This document shows, piece by piece, positions 44,349 to 54,700 of a DNA stretch of 64,000 nt; the stretch's first letter is position 1, and each line of letters opens with the position of its first letter. This DNA comes from Misgurnus anguillicaudatus. Taxonomy: Eukaryota > Chordata > Actinopteri > Cypriniformes > Cobitidae. A model generated the notes under the pieces. The model made no database searches. It was given only the letters and a program-made list of their open reading frames with translations, and had not been told where the DNA came from. Position numbers and translations under genes: made by a program. The DNA is taken from positions 33,520,501 to 33,584,500 of the forward strand of contig NC_073354.2 in NCBI RefSeq assembly GCF_027580225.2, read 5' to 3'.

Positions 44349-44895
44349 GGCCTAGTCCACACGAACACGGGTATTTTTATAACCGTGAGTTTTTTCACGC
44401 GGTTCAGCCGTTCGTCCACACGAAACCGCAGTATCAGGGCACTGAAACCGAGCATATTTGAAAACCCCGGCCAGGGTGAGCTTTTTAAGAAACCCCGGTT
44501 ACAGTGGTATCGTGTAGAGCGTAAAACCGGGGGTTTTGCCTTGCGACGTCAAAGTGTGCGCCGTTATCCACTGTGTTTGACGTCAATATTGTGCGCCGCT
44601 GACTGCTTTGTTGATGATTCTGTGCAAAGGCGGACGTATCTTGCTAATAATAACTGTGCTAACAGGGCTTCTAACATGTATACAGATAGATGCTCAGTTA
44701 TCTCACTATAATGCGGAACGCGATTTGGGTTATATCCCCGCCTGCTGGTGTGGCATGCTCTTGACAGCGCTTGATAGCGTGCTTTTGCTTTATCGTGTGG
44801 ATGAATATTTAATTTAAACAGAGCACGTGTGGACGGGATTTTTTTTTAGGGAAAACTCCGGTTATAAATATACCCGTGTCCGTGTGGACTTGGCC
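44349..44895. mobile_element. PIF/Harbinger-like element with TAA duplication nested in the Tc1 element
   Basis: GGCCTAGTCCACACG and CGTGTGGACTTGGCC are inverted with one mismatch and flanked by TAA (44346-44348, 44896-44898). Inward, ACGGGTATTTTTATAACCG pairs with CGGTTATAAATATACCCGT. The plus frame 44385-44711 (108 codons) lies wholly inside and lacks a domain. Confidence 0.75.
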
Positions 44896-45254
44896 TAAGA
44901 CAACATGCATAAAGAGGATGATGTGGTCAAAATACTCATTTGCTTAATAATTCTGCACTCCCTGTAGTTCCTAGCCATATCGGCCTAAAAAAATAGCAAC
45001 TTTTAATTATCTGTTGGTCTTAGTACATGATGTAACTACAGAAGAGTCAAGTTTTAAACGTCATTTTTGAGCGCGATGCTAATGGTCTAATCAGATTCAA
45101 TGTATTATGCTAAGCTATGCTAAAAATGGTACCGCCAGACCAGGAGATCGGCTGGACGAATTCCAATACGGTACAAATCAAATGTAATTATCTTTCCAGC
45201 TCCAAAATAGGGGAAAATGAGCCTATTTTCCAAAAAAGTGGAGTGTCCCTCTAA

Positions 45255-46860
45255 TGTGACCCCTGCTGTCTAAATGAGTCAGAGGTTTTCATAAAAATAT
45301 GAACATTTAATCTCATGTCTAGCGAATCCAATGCTCATAATGGTCGTTGAACATCTAAAATGATCTTTATTTGTACGTTTTTTTAGGTGACCTTTAGGTT
45401 TACCGTCCTAAATGTTGAACTAATACACAAAGGATGGTTTTGTGGTCCACGGTCATGATGTGTTCCCCATACTAAAGTTTTAACTAAAAAAATACTGTCA
45501 CTAAAGAGATTTTCTTTAACTTTCAGTTGTCTCATGGCTGTGAAAAGTAGAGACCAAATGGAGATGTTAACTTATTCCTGCTTTACTCAGATTTTTCTCC
45601 TAAGACCTCAACAGATTTCAACAAAGTCTCAATCTGTGCCACGATTTGCCAGCATACCAAAGTATGACTTAATCAAAAGTCATAATGAGATTTTAAAATG
45701 AACATAAACAATTTAAATCAAATTTATCCAAGATTAATGATCTGGATACTTTTGTGTCCATATTGTGTCTGTGTCTATTTTATTTGTGTTTTTTTAGGAA
45801 AAACATCTGAGATCAAGTTTACATTCAAATGAAGCATATCTGAAAACTCCCATAAGCATTCTGAGCTATGAAAGAGCAACATCTGAGCAATAAAATCTTT
45901 CCTCTGGGCTTTCATGAGAGTCTCTCAAGTAAAAAAAAAATCATCTCAGATTTATATTTTCATGTCAATCCTAAGAGTGTTTCTTGCAAGGTAACTGTTT
46001 TCATCTTTCCTTCAATAGATACACATCTGGGCAAGCCGAGACTTTGCCTTTTTTATTCTATGAAGCAGTTCCAATCTTTTATGTCTGAGTATGTGTTTAT
46101 GCTGTGGCAAATTAGTCTGTCAAATTAGCCCATGGGCTTTGTTAACATTCCTGTCGTCTGACTCGTCAGAACATCACAGCATCACCTGATATTAAGTTTT
46201 GTTTTAAATGACAAGATGAAAGATGCCAAATGGGGTTATTAGCAGCATGTACAATTGACATAATAAATAATAATTTCATAAAAATAATAATAATCTGGAA
46301 AATCCATCTTCAACATGTCTTACTGAAATGAGAGGAAGATATTAATCATGTTCTTGTGTGGCATTACAGTCTACATCCCATACGTAACAAGACATAGAAG
46401 CATCCGATCATTAAGATGAAAAGAAAAAAATTAATATTTTTAACACAACGCCTTATCTACAAAGCAGATCTGCACCGCCCATGTTCCACGGAGAACTCAT
46501 AAGCTCCTCATAACTTCACTTTTTGATTTAAATGTTGGCAGAAACAAGCCGTCTCGTGCAGGAATGAACTTGCGATACAATATATCAACAGATATAAGAC
46601 CGTGATTATTACCTCATCAGCCAGACACAACAGTGTCTCATTAAAGTTCTCCAGGCAAAGCCGAGGCACCATTTTTTGTTTGTTGTAAGGATAAAATAGA
46701 TTAGATGATACAGCAATCTTTGTCTAGTACTATAACCTTGTTTAGAAAGGAGCAGGCCCAGACAAAATCAGTTTTGTGCTGCTTTTAAAGGACAATTTGA
46801 GGAATTTTGCAAAATAGAATTCAAATGTTAACCGGTTTAATTGAACTGACTATACTGTAG
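45255..46860. other. Repeat-poor stretch, no supported gene
   Basis: No recognised transposon. The plus frame 45868-46128 has no motif. 46310-46680 is even in composition with ATTAAT and GATTATTACC motifs and could be conserved non-coding DNA. Confidence 0.35.
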
Positions 46861-47425
46861 TCGTGGGGCGCACTCACAATAGGCAAGGTTGCCTTGAACT
46901 GTGCCCGAGCATGATTGTCCTGCCTCTCCCCAAGCTTGCACCTGTACTTCTATCGATTGATGCCCGAGCACACATTTAACATTAGAATGTGACTGGTTCG
47001 GAGAAAACAGGAATTAATCGCTCTCTCAACACTGGAGTCCATCGTAATGTTAATTTTGTGGGTTCCATTTTGAGTCGTTTTGGACGCAATGACGCACAGC
47101 CCTCTCATCATCATATTGCTTAGTAGATCTATGGCTTGTGTCGCTCAGACATTCACGTAACCGTGCTGCACGCATCAGAAGGTTTTAACGAAAGCAGATG
47201 ACTTACAGCTCCCCCATGTGGTTGAATCAGACACTCTTCTGCAGGCAGGGGGAGGGGCGGGGCTGTGTTTCCTACCCTCCACCACCACTTTCAGAGTGTG
47301 CTTGTAGCAGCTAGGAGGCTGCTCAGGTTGCAGCAACAGTACAAGTTGTCTAGTTAAAAGTTGTTCTATCACTGAAATAATTTTAGAGACATTATTTAAA
47401 GGTAAAAAAACTACATAGTGTTGCT
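46861..47425. mobile_element. Two partial elements: GGGGCGCACTCAC fragment and right half of an AGCAACACTATG-type TTAA element
   Basis: GGCGCACTCACAATAGGCAA and GTGCCCGAGCATGATTG (46866-46920) resemble the end of a fish DNA element, with TGCCCGAGCACAC at about 46961. From about 47040 to 47425 the sequence ends AACTACATAGTGTTGCT followed by TTAA (47426-47429), the right end of a TTAA family; its left end is not recognisable. The minus frame 47175-47372 is unsupported. Confidence 0.45.
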
Positions 47426-47988
47426 TTAAAGGATTAGTCCATTTAAAAAAAATCCAGACAATTTACTCACCACCACGCCATCCAAAATGTTGATGTCTTT
47501 CTTTGTTCAGTCGAGAAGAAATTATGTTTTTTGAAGAAAACATTGCAGAATTTTTCTAATTTTAATGGACTTTAATAGAACCCAACATTTAATACTTAAT
47601 TCAATACTTAACAGTTTTTTTCAACGGAGTTTCAAAGGACTATAAACAATCCCAAACGAGGCATAAGGGTCTTATCTAGCGAAACGATTGTCATTTTTGA
47701 CAATAAAAATAACAAATATAGCTGCAAGCAGCAATTGCGGGGCCAAGCACCTTCAGCGCAATGAGCACCCAAAGCACAGCAAAAACCACACGACGCAGCA
47801 AATGTGCAAAGCGCAGAAAGCGCGCAATACAGAGGCCGAACCCGAAGCAAAGCAAATGCAGAGCAGAACCACTGTGCGGAGCGACAACAGTAAAAATGGC
47901 AAAAATATAACACGTGTGGAAAACCAGACAGGTCGAGAAGAACGTGTTAAAGTGAACACAAAAGGAAATCTCAATAAGTAAAAGTAAG

Positions 47989-48053
47989 AGCTGGGACTCG
48001 AACCCATGACCTCATGTTCCCAAAGCACAGCACTGACCGCATGCGCCACTGAG
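47989..48053 (-). repeat. tRNA-like segment 1 in the 2.06-kb element
   Basis: On the minus strand an A-box-like AGTGGCGCATGCGGTC is followed by a perfect B box, GGTTCGAGTCC (47993-48003). The anticodon arm and acceptor stem do not pair convincingly, so I call it a tRNA-derived fragment and not a tRNA gene. Confidence 0.5.
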
Positions 48054-48242
48054 TAAACGATTAAACCACTGAGTTGGTGTGTCCAAGATATAGAATAGAG
48101 ATTTAGAGCTGTAAACATTGATATCCAGCAATTACCAAAAATGCAGAAATGACAACAGAGAGCACAAATAACTGAAATACAATGTATAGTATGAGATACA
48201 CAAAACTTAAGTGAGAAAAAAGTTAAGACAAAATATCACTGC

Positions 48243-48308
48243 ACATGGGATTCGAACCCATGAACTCACAATCTCATGGCATGTGGTTAACCAGATGCGC
48301 AACTCAGT
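48243..48308 (-). repeat. tRNA-like segment 2 in the 2.06-kb element
   Basis: The minus strand reads TGAGTTGCGCATCTGGTTAA followed by a B-box-like GGGTTCGAATCCC near 48248. It is spaced like segment 1, about 250 bp away, which suggests an internal duplication. Confidence 0.45.
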
Positions 48309-50898
48309 TAACACAGCTCAAAGGGCAGCAAAAAAACAGCTTAGGTGCTGCAAGGATTGACATGTGCCAATCAACACAGATGCAGAACTGACAGTGCAGA
48401 GCAGAACTAACAGAAATACAATGTATATGAGAATCAAAAAGCTCAAGTGAGATTGAAGACAAGAAGATCATTCTGTATAGTAATGCTATACAATGTAATA
48501 TACAGTCACATTAATTTACTATGACAAATAGACAACGTCACAGGCACGGTCAACTTTGGAGTGGTATTTCTAAGAAAGAGAACAGAATATCAAAAATCTG
48601 TTCGGTCATTTCTGTGTGGATTGCTCCAAACATTATACGAGCAGTACCTGGCATAAAATAAACAAAATTTGTAAAAGGAGTAGCGAAAAAATCATCTACC
48701 ATATGCTTTACAATAACACATGAACAGAATGTTGGAAAATGACAAACAAGGTATCGTTGCAATCGGCATAAACCAGTGAATACAATTTCACAAAGAAATT
48801 AATATCAGACAAAGTATTCAGAAGTTATAAGTAGTTCCATAAGAACTGTTATAGTTTATAATCCCTAGGTGGCGCTGTACTCTGACTTTCCAGGTACCTT
48901 CAGGACATCATGTCTAGGCTCCTTACTAATTTTTGCGCGGATATGTCCAATAGTTCAAAAAATATAACAAATTATGTGAAATTTCAAAATGGCGGACAGG
49001 AGGTTCGGTCAAACCCGGCATAATACACATCGGCAGATGCGGCATGAGGTAAGCAATCCATAGACATCAAGATCATAATTTTCTGACAAACAGTTCAGAA
49101 GTTATGGGCAAAAAGAGCCTATTTTCATATCTCATGACCCATAGGTGGCGCTGTCACCAAATTTGGCATGAACCCCAAGTTCATTGTCCACATGAAGTGT
49201 ACCAAATTTCATTTCAATTGATCAAAGAATGACTGAGCTACAGCTTCAGAACCATTTTTGCGTCAACCTCGTTAAGTTTGTGCATTTATTACTTTTGAAC
49301 AAAGATAAATATCAAAATTCTGTTCAGTCATTTCTGTGCGGCTCACTCCAAAGTTCACCTGTGCCAAATTTCATAACAATTGAACTAAATTTGAAGGAGG
49401 AGTAGCGAATAAACGGAATACTGTACATTTCAAAATGGCCGCTACTGTAATGGGTGGAGTTTTACTGTAAGGTATTAAAAACAAAAAGCATGAGGAGAGC
49501 AATCACGTGTACTAAGTAGAATTTTCATAGATCAAGCGGATCAGCAGTTATAACCATTTGAACATTGAATTTTTGCACTGCTGGTGGCGTTATAGAGTTA
49601 GGACTAGAGACCCCATTTTTGGTCACATGACTTTTTAAGACCACCACTACAACTGTGCCAAATTTCATCATTTTCCTACGTACAGTTCATAGGGCTGCCA
49701 TAGACTCCCATTGGGGAAGAAGATGAAGAATAATAATACTGACAGTTCCAATAGGTGCCTAAGCACCTTCGGTGCTTGGCCCCTAAATATACACTTTTAA
49801 AGCACAACTTCTCGTCGTGTAGATCCGGTCGTGATGCGCCAGCTGACCCCACTACGTCACCGCAATACGTCATCACGTCAAGAGGTCACAGAGGACGAAC
49901 GCGAAACTCCGCCCCAGTGTTTACATGTGTTGAGAAAGAGGACCGTTCCTACGTTGTTGTATGCCAACTGATACTAATTTATATCTTTGTGGCAGTTTAT
50001 TGTTTAAAATGGTCCGCAAATGTGCGTTTTATATATGTAACACGTGACCTCCCTACGTCACTACGCATTTACGTTAGATCGGGCTGGACCGGACCTTGAC
50101 GAAAAATTGTGGTTTAAAAGTATATATTTTTTATTTTTCTTGTCAAAAATGACAATCGTTTTGCTAGATAAGACCCTTATGCCTCGTTTGGGATTGTTTA
50201 TAGTCCTTTGAAACTCCGTTGAAAAAAACCGTTACGTGTCGAGTTAAGTATTAAATGTTGGGTTCTATTAAAGTCCATTAAAATTAGAAAAATTCTGCAA
50301 TGTTTTCTTCAAAAAAACATAATTTCTTCTTGACTGAACAAAGAAAGACATCAATATTTTGGATGACATGGTGGTGAGTAAATTATCTGGATTTTTCTTT
50401 TAAGAAAATTGACTAATCCTTTAAATGAGTGTCGCGCAACTGACTTCTCACACTTTTGCACTCCAGCATGATTTGCCCTCACACTAGTGGGGTTTTCATG
50501 CAAATGTTAAGCAAGTCTCAAAGTTTGCAAAAACAGAAAAACAAACTTCAATTACGTTGTTTAAGTGAATGACGGTGGTATTAGTAACCTAGTAACCAAC
50601 AGTAAATAAAACAAGGCACGCTTAGAAAATTGGGAAAGGGTTGCTTTTAAGATTGGGCAAGTTATAAATGTACTAGCAGTGCAGCTTGTAATTGCCAAAC
50701 TGAATGCTGTGCACAGAAAAAGAAAGGCAGAATATTTGATGCAGACACTAGCAGCAAAATCCTTATTATGATGTCGAGCCCATATATGGAAAAGACAATG
50801 ACAGCTGATACAGCTAGAGGATTTGTCATGTGGGTTTAATGTTCGCTATGTCAGAATTTATTTGGTAAATTTGTTTCCATCTCCCATTATTTGCATTT

Positions 50899-52544
50899 AG
50901 GGCCCTATTTTAACGATCTAAGCGCATTGTGCGGCGTGCACTTTAAACAGTCTAAATGGGCGTGTCAGATTCCACTTTTGCTAATTCAATGACGTGAAAA
51001 ATGGTTTGTGCGCCAAGCGCACGGCCTAAAAGGGTTGTTCCTATTCTCGTAATGAGTAATGGGTGTGTCTTGGGCATAACGTGCAATAAACCAATGAGAG
51101 TCTCAGCTCTCATCCCCTTTAAAATCCAGTTGCAGTGGCACCATGCCGAGGAAGAAGACCACCAGTTTAAGATTTATATAAAAAAAAAATTGTTGTTTTC
51201 ATTTGTATTTAAATCATTTGTATTGTTATTTTTTTTATTAAGTCGTTTTCTTTCAGTCATGAAAGTAAAATTAGCAGGCTTTTAATTGCTGTAAATGAAT
51301 GGATAGCCTACATGATCTGTCTTATCTCAAAAAAAATAATTAATAAATATGAAAGAAAATGTTTGTACTCTAAAAATACTTTATTTGTAGCAAACAGGAG
51401 ATAAAGAATTTACAAACGTGTGGAGAGTCGAAACGTTTCAGCACTAGGATAGCGCAGTGAGTGTTTTGAAAAGCATAACTTAAAAACGGTTCTCATCCAC
51501 AGGTACAAAGTCAAATACAATAAATCTGTGGGGTATTATTAAAAAAACTTTCAAAAATATATGCAATATTTGCATTTGTTTAAAGCAAAACATTTAATTA
51601 CTTACCAGGCTACATTTGAAGCAGCTCTTTATGCCTTCTAACATCTAATAATCAACCTCATTTATGTCCAAGAGACCCAATAATCATCTTTTACATTATT
51701 AATCCTTAGATTTTTTTATATTTTAAAAGTTTATGTGCTGCTGCGCATCCATGTGATAAGCAAACGCGCGCTGTCGTCCCGTTTATAGCCAGCATATTAC
51801 TAACGCGCTCATTAAATAACAAAAACAATACTGCGCCATTGACTTTAGACCAGCTTTTTGTTGTTTAACTCTTTCCCCGCCATTGACGAGATATCTCGTC
51901 AATCAAGAGAAAACGCTTCCCCGCCAATGACGAGTATTTCCGTATTTCCGCAATACCGCTATTATCCACTATACCGCAACTTTTTAAAACCGGAAGTATT
52001 GCCCTATGGCGAGCTGCTGCATGTACGTGTCTGTTTTAAAGATCGCTCTGAATGGGATCTCTATGAAAAGTCCGTCACAAAAATTGAATTATCTCTGCTT
52101 TTTGCTCAAAATGTGGTGTTTTTGCAGAAACCTACCCATATTCAAAAGCTGATTACAAAAGAACTACTGAAGGTAGGATGAAACGTTTTTTTTTTTTGAA
52201 AGCAGAGGGTCTGTTCTTTCATTTGGTATATTGCATGTTTATATATTTGAAGAAGAACATTTTCTGGAAGGCATTAAACTTTTGTGAAAATCATGAAAAA
52301 CGCTGGCGCTGGCTGGCAACTTTTTTAAAAAACGCTGGCGGTGAAAGAGTTAATGGCATTTTAGTTCAAAACAATGCGCCTGAAGACACCTTGTTGTCAG
52401 ACCAGAATGCTCATGGGTGCAAAATTGGGCACAAATGCATTTGCTATTTAAACAACGTGGCACTAAATGTGAAAATGATAATTGCTCCAGGTTGAAACTA
52501 CCAAAAGACACTTGTGCATTGCACTGGGTTTATGATAGAGCCCT
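50899..52544. mobile_element. hAT-like element (AGGGCCCTATTTTAACG type) with a nested TTAA element
   Basis: AGGGCCCTATTTTAACGATC (50899) and the decayed TTTATGATAGAGCCCT (ending 52544) are inverted ends. Subterminal AAGCGCATTGTGCGGCG and GCATTGCACTGGG are also partner motifs. Such ends mark a common non-autonomous hAT family in fish. No transposase frame; 51001-51285, 52178-52495 and 52417-52653 are unsupported. Confidence 0.65.
51869..52349 (+). mobile_element. TTAA-flanked element (CTCTTTC type), copy 2
   Basis: TTAA at 51865-51868 and 52350-52353 flank CTCTTTCCCCGCCA and TGGCGGTGAAAGAG, which are inverted. CGCTGGCGCTGG and AAACGCTGGCGG occur near the right end. The plus frame 51858-52181 overlaps the left boundary and lacks a domain. 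Better preserved than the relative at 26222. Confidence 0.75.
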
Positions 52545-52790
52545 TAATCTTTTTTGCAAAAGTCAAAAAACAAAAACAAAACTTTTTTGCAAATTAAAGG
52601 ATTTTTATTTAAAATTTGGGGTTTCTGTCACTCATTTTTTATGCAATACTTGAAAATGCTGTGATGGAAACCCAGCTACTGTGAAATTACTGTGAAACTC
52701 GACAAAAGTTGTCTATTTACCTCCATCACTGCTGATGCTTCTCCAAACATTGTACACAACAAGCTGCTGCTTCTTTGGCTTAAGTCTTAA

Positions 52791-53386
52791 AGGAATAGTC
52801 TACTCATTTTCAATATTAAAATATGTTATTACCTTAACTAACAATTGTTGATACATCCCTCTATCATCTGTGTGCGTGCACGTAAGCGCTGGAGCGCGCT
52901 GCAACGCTTCGATAGCATTTAGCTTAGCCCCATTCATTCAATGGTACCATTTAGAGATAAAGTTAGAAGTGACCAAACACATCAACGTTTTTCCTATTTA
53001 AGACGAGTAGTTATACGAGCAAGTTTGGTGGTACAAAATAAAACGTAGCGCTTTTCTAAGCGGATTTAAAAGAGGAACTATATTTTATGGCGTAATAGCA
53101 CTTTTGGGAGAACTTCGACTCGCCTGAAAAGTCCGCTCCCCTTCTCACTCTCATAATGGGAGAGGGAGGGTGTTACTGCGCCGAGTCGAAGTACTCCCAA
53201 AAGTGCTATTACAATTGAATGAAGTACAATTACAATGGAATGAATGGGGCTAAGCTAAATGCTATCGAAGCGTCGCAGCGCGTTCCAGCGCTTACGTGCA
53301 CGCACACAGATGATAGAGGGATGTATCAACAATTCTTAGTTAAGGTAATAACATATTTTAATATTGAAAATGAGTAGACTATTCCT
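52791..53386. mobile_element. TTAA-flanked palindrome (AGGAATAGTCTACTC type)
   Basis: TTAA lies at 52787-52790 and 53387-53390. The arms AGGAATAGTCTACTCATTTT and AAAATGAGTAGACTATTCCT are exact inverses, as are TTGATACATCCCTCTATCAT / ATGATAGAGGGATGTATCAA. A second palindrome, CTTCGACTC...GAGTCGAAG, lies in the middle (about 53116-53191). Confidence 0.9.
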
Positions 53387-53390
53387 TTAA

Positions 53391-53998
53391 TGCTTAAGGT
53401 TATGCAGTAACATGCCTGTGGACAAAGCCTACTAGTGGTCTGCATGTGTAATTGCAAGTATATGCGAACAACAACACAATGTAGAGGCTACAGCGTAGGT
53501 CCGACGCAGAAGTATAAATCGGCCTTTACGGCCACAGAATGAGAAGTTGAAGTGTTTATTGACTAGGGGTATATAATGCAAACCAGACACATAATGAGTA
53601 CTAGGATTAGTTTTTAAGTACCATTTTTTAAATTTTGCTTACTTTATTATATTTTAGTACCCAAAAGGTGTTTCTGCAGATTAAATTTTCTTACAATATC
53701 TGTATACGAAAAATGTAATTTTTATGTGACCTGTACATGTTTCAGTACATTTTCCTAGCTATTGTAGATTTTATAATGAATTCTGTGCGCTCCACCCTGT
53801 ACAAGTAAAAATTAGCATAGGGCAGAGGCCGATCGCTGTCTTGCGTACCGGACTGTAAACGTGGTCATGCTACTTAAATGGCGACCGCGCCAGTAATACG
53901 CTGAATTATACGATAAATTCACTCCAGATGTGGCAATCATCCCCAGCCCTCAATCTGACAGTGTGCACAGCAGCATCTGCAGTAGCTTTTGAAACTCA

Positions 53999-53999
<1 letters not shown>
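53391..53999. other. Gene-free stretch with degraded repeat
   Basis: CGTAGGTCCGACGCAGAAGT at about 53494 resembles the edge of a fish DNA element. The rest is unassigned. Confidence 0.35.

Positions 54000-54073
<74 letters not shown>
54000..54073. repeat. (CT)n(CA)n compound microsatellite
   Basis: About 48 bp of CT dinucleotides followed by about 24 bp of CA. Frames across it on both strands (SLSLSL, RERERE) are artefacts. Confidence 0.95.
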
Positions 54074-54179
54074 GGTGGCTCTGTGGATAGTCCTGAATGT
54101 TTACGTTTCTTTAAGAGATTGCTTCCATACCTGCATTGCAAACACTCGGTGACTCTATTTCCTTGCACTAAGCTGAAAT

Positions 54180-54700
54180 AAAGGGCGTATTAGCAAATAG
54201 TGTTTATTTAACCCCTTAATAGATGCACCGTAGTAGAAGTTAGGTGGAGGCCCTTTTCAAAACAAAGCTTTTGGCTCTTTGCGGCTGACACTTTGATTAA
54301 TGTGAACCAACAGTGCAATTACCAGCGCTGTTATTGAAGATCAGAGCTGTTCTCTGCAGATATGCAATCAACTTTGCAAAATACACAGCGCTTGCGAGAA
54401 ACAAGCGCCGTCAATACGGCGTGTTTATTTGGTGCAATTAATTATTGAAGCGCAATGAGGCAATTAATCGTAACCCGTGACCTATACGTTAATTTCATAG
54501 GAAGTCTTTTTCCTGCTGTGCTGCTGCTACCTGCATGCATGGTTTTGCAATGGACACGTGCAGTCGTATTAGTATGATTTATATGCATTGTTTTCTTAAA
54601 GCAACTATTCATGCATTATATGGTAATATTATTTGTGATTAATATGCATATAAGCTGAATTAAATAATGAATGACCAGGTTTAGGGAACTTTAATGCCCC
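54180..54700. other. Candidate conserved non-coding (enhancer-like) segment
   Basis: No repeat copies and no open frame. It is dense in homeodomain cores (GCAATTAATTATTG at about 54434, GGCAATTAATCG at about 54459) and in POU/octamer-like ATGCAT motifs (54535, 54583, 54611, 54644), with long runs of moderate GC. This texture is common in vertebrate developmental enhancers; conservation cannot be tested here. Confidence 0.35.

Larger units (their letters stand above)
42863..44964 (-). mobile_element. Tc1-like transposon with IR/DR ends, interrupted
   Basis: CAGGGAGTGCAGAATTATTA (42863) and TAATAATTCTGCACTCCCTG (ending 44964) are perfect inverted ends flanked by TA on both sides. A second, inner motif (TGCGTAATTATTAGGCAAC at about 43041; GTTGCCTAATAATTATGCAC at about 44215) gives the double-repeat IR/DR layout of Sleeping Beauty-like elements, with about 190 bp between the outer and inner sites on the left. 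Without the nested PIF-like element it would be about 1.55 kb, the normal size. It carries a broken transposase on the minus strand. Confidence 0.9.
42500..45250. mobile_element. TTAA-type palindrome (AGGGACATTCCAC) carrying a Tc1 element
   Basis: TTAA precedes the left end (42496-42499); CTAA, one change from TTAA, follows the right end (45251-45254). AGGGACATTCCACTTTTTTG pairs with CCAAAAAAGTGGAGTGTCCCT. Further in, CTGGCGGTACCACTTTTAGC pairs with the inverse near 45126. A local hairpin CCAAAAATAGTCCCC...GGGGACTATTTTTGG sits at about 42735-42781. Removing the Tc1 element leaves a palindrome of about 650 bp. Confidence 0.8.
47721..49784 (+). mobile_element. 2.06-kb GGGGCCAAGCACC-type element with internal tRNA-like segments
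   Basis: The left end is GCTGCAAGCAGCAATTGCGG / GGCCAAGCACC and the right end GGTGCTTGGCCCC. The flanks AAATATA (47714-47720 and 49785-49791) may be a target duplication. The body has short imperfect repeats: CATTTCTGTG plus GGAGTAGCGAA occur at 48610-48690 and again at 49340-49410, and TAGGTGGCGCTGT at 48871 and 49144. Two tRNA-like segments lie in reverse orientation. Frames in it (47753-48118 minus, 47688-47981 plus, 49755-50099 plus) do not match a transposase. I cannot assign a superfamily. Confidence 0.65.
47430..50420. mobile_element. TTAA-flanked palindrome (AGGATTAGTC type), copy 1, with a 2-kb nested element
   Basis: TTAA lies at 47426-47429 and 50421-50424. The arms AAATGTTGATGTCTTTCTTT, AACGAGGCATAAGGGTCTTA and AACGATTGTCATTTTTGACA (left) have their inverses at 50350-50360, 50170-50205 and 50140-50160. 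The centre at 49800-50100 contains a THAP-like start (ATG 50009). Without the nested element it is about 920 bp, matching 59783-60694 and 62483-63368. The left TTAA is shared with the neighbouring element. Confidence 0.85.
50655..52680 (+). mobile_element. ACTAGCAGTGCAGC-type element, copy 2, interrupted
   Basis: The left part (50660-50897) and right part (52545-52680, ending GATGGAAACCCAGC) match 26094-26965. It lacks the direct TTAA insertion seen in copy 1 but contains a hAT-like element (50899-52544). Confidence 0.65.

Noticed and set aside
47989..48308. Two functional tRNA genes
   Set aside because: B boxes are good, but the acceptor and anticodon stems do not pair and both sit in a dispersed element.
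49755..50099. 114-codon plus-strand frame, also seen in part at 62858-63127
   Set aside because: It spans the end of one nested element and the palindrome centre of another; sharing between copies reflects the repeat and not a protein.
53928..54168. Frames of 72-74 codons across the CT/CA microsatellite
   Set aside because: Low-complexity SLSL and RERE peptides from the repeat on opposite strands.
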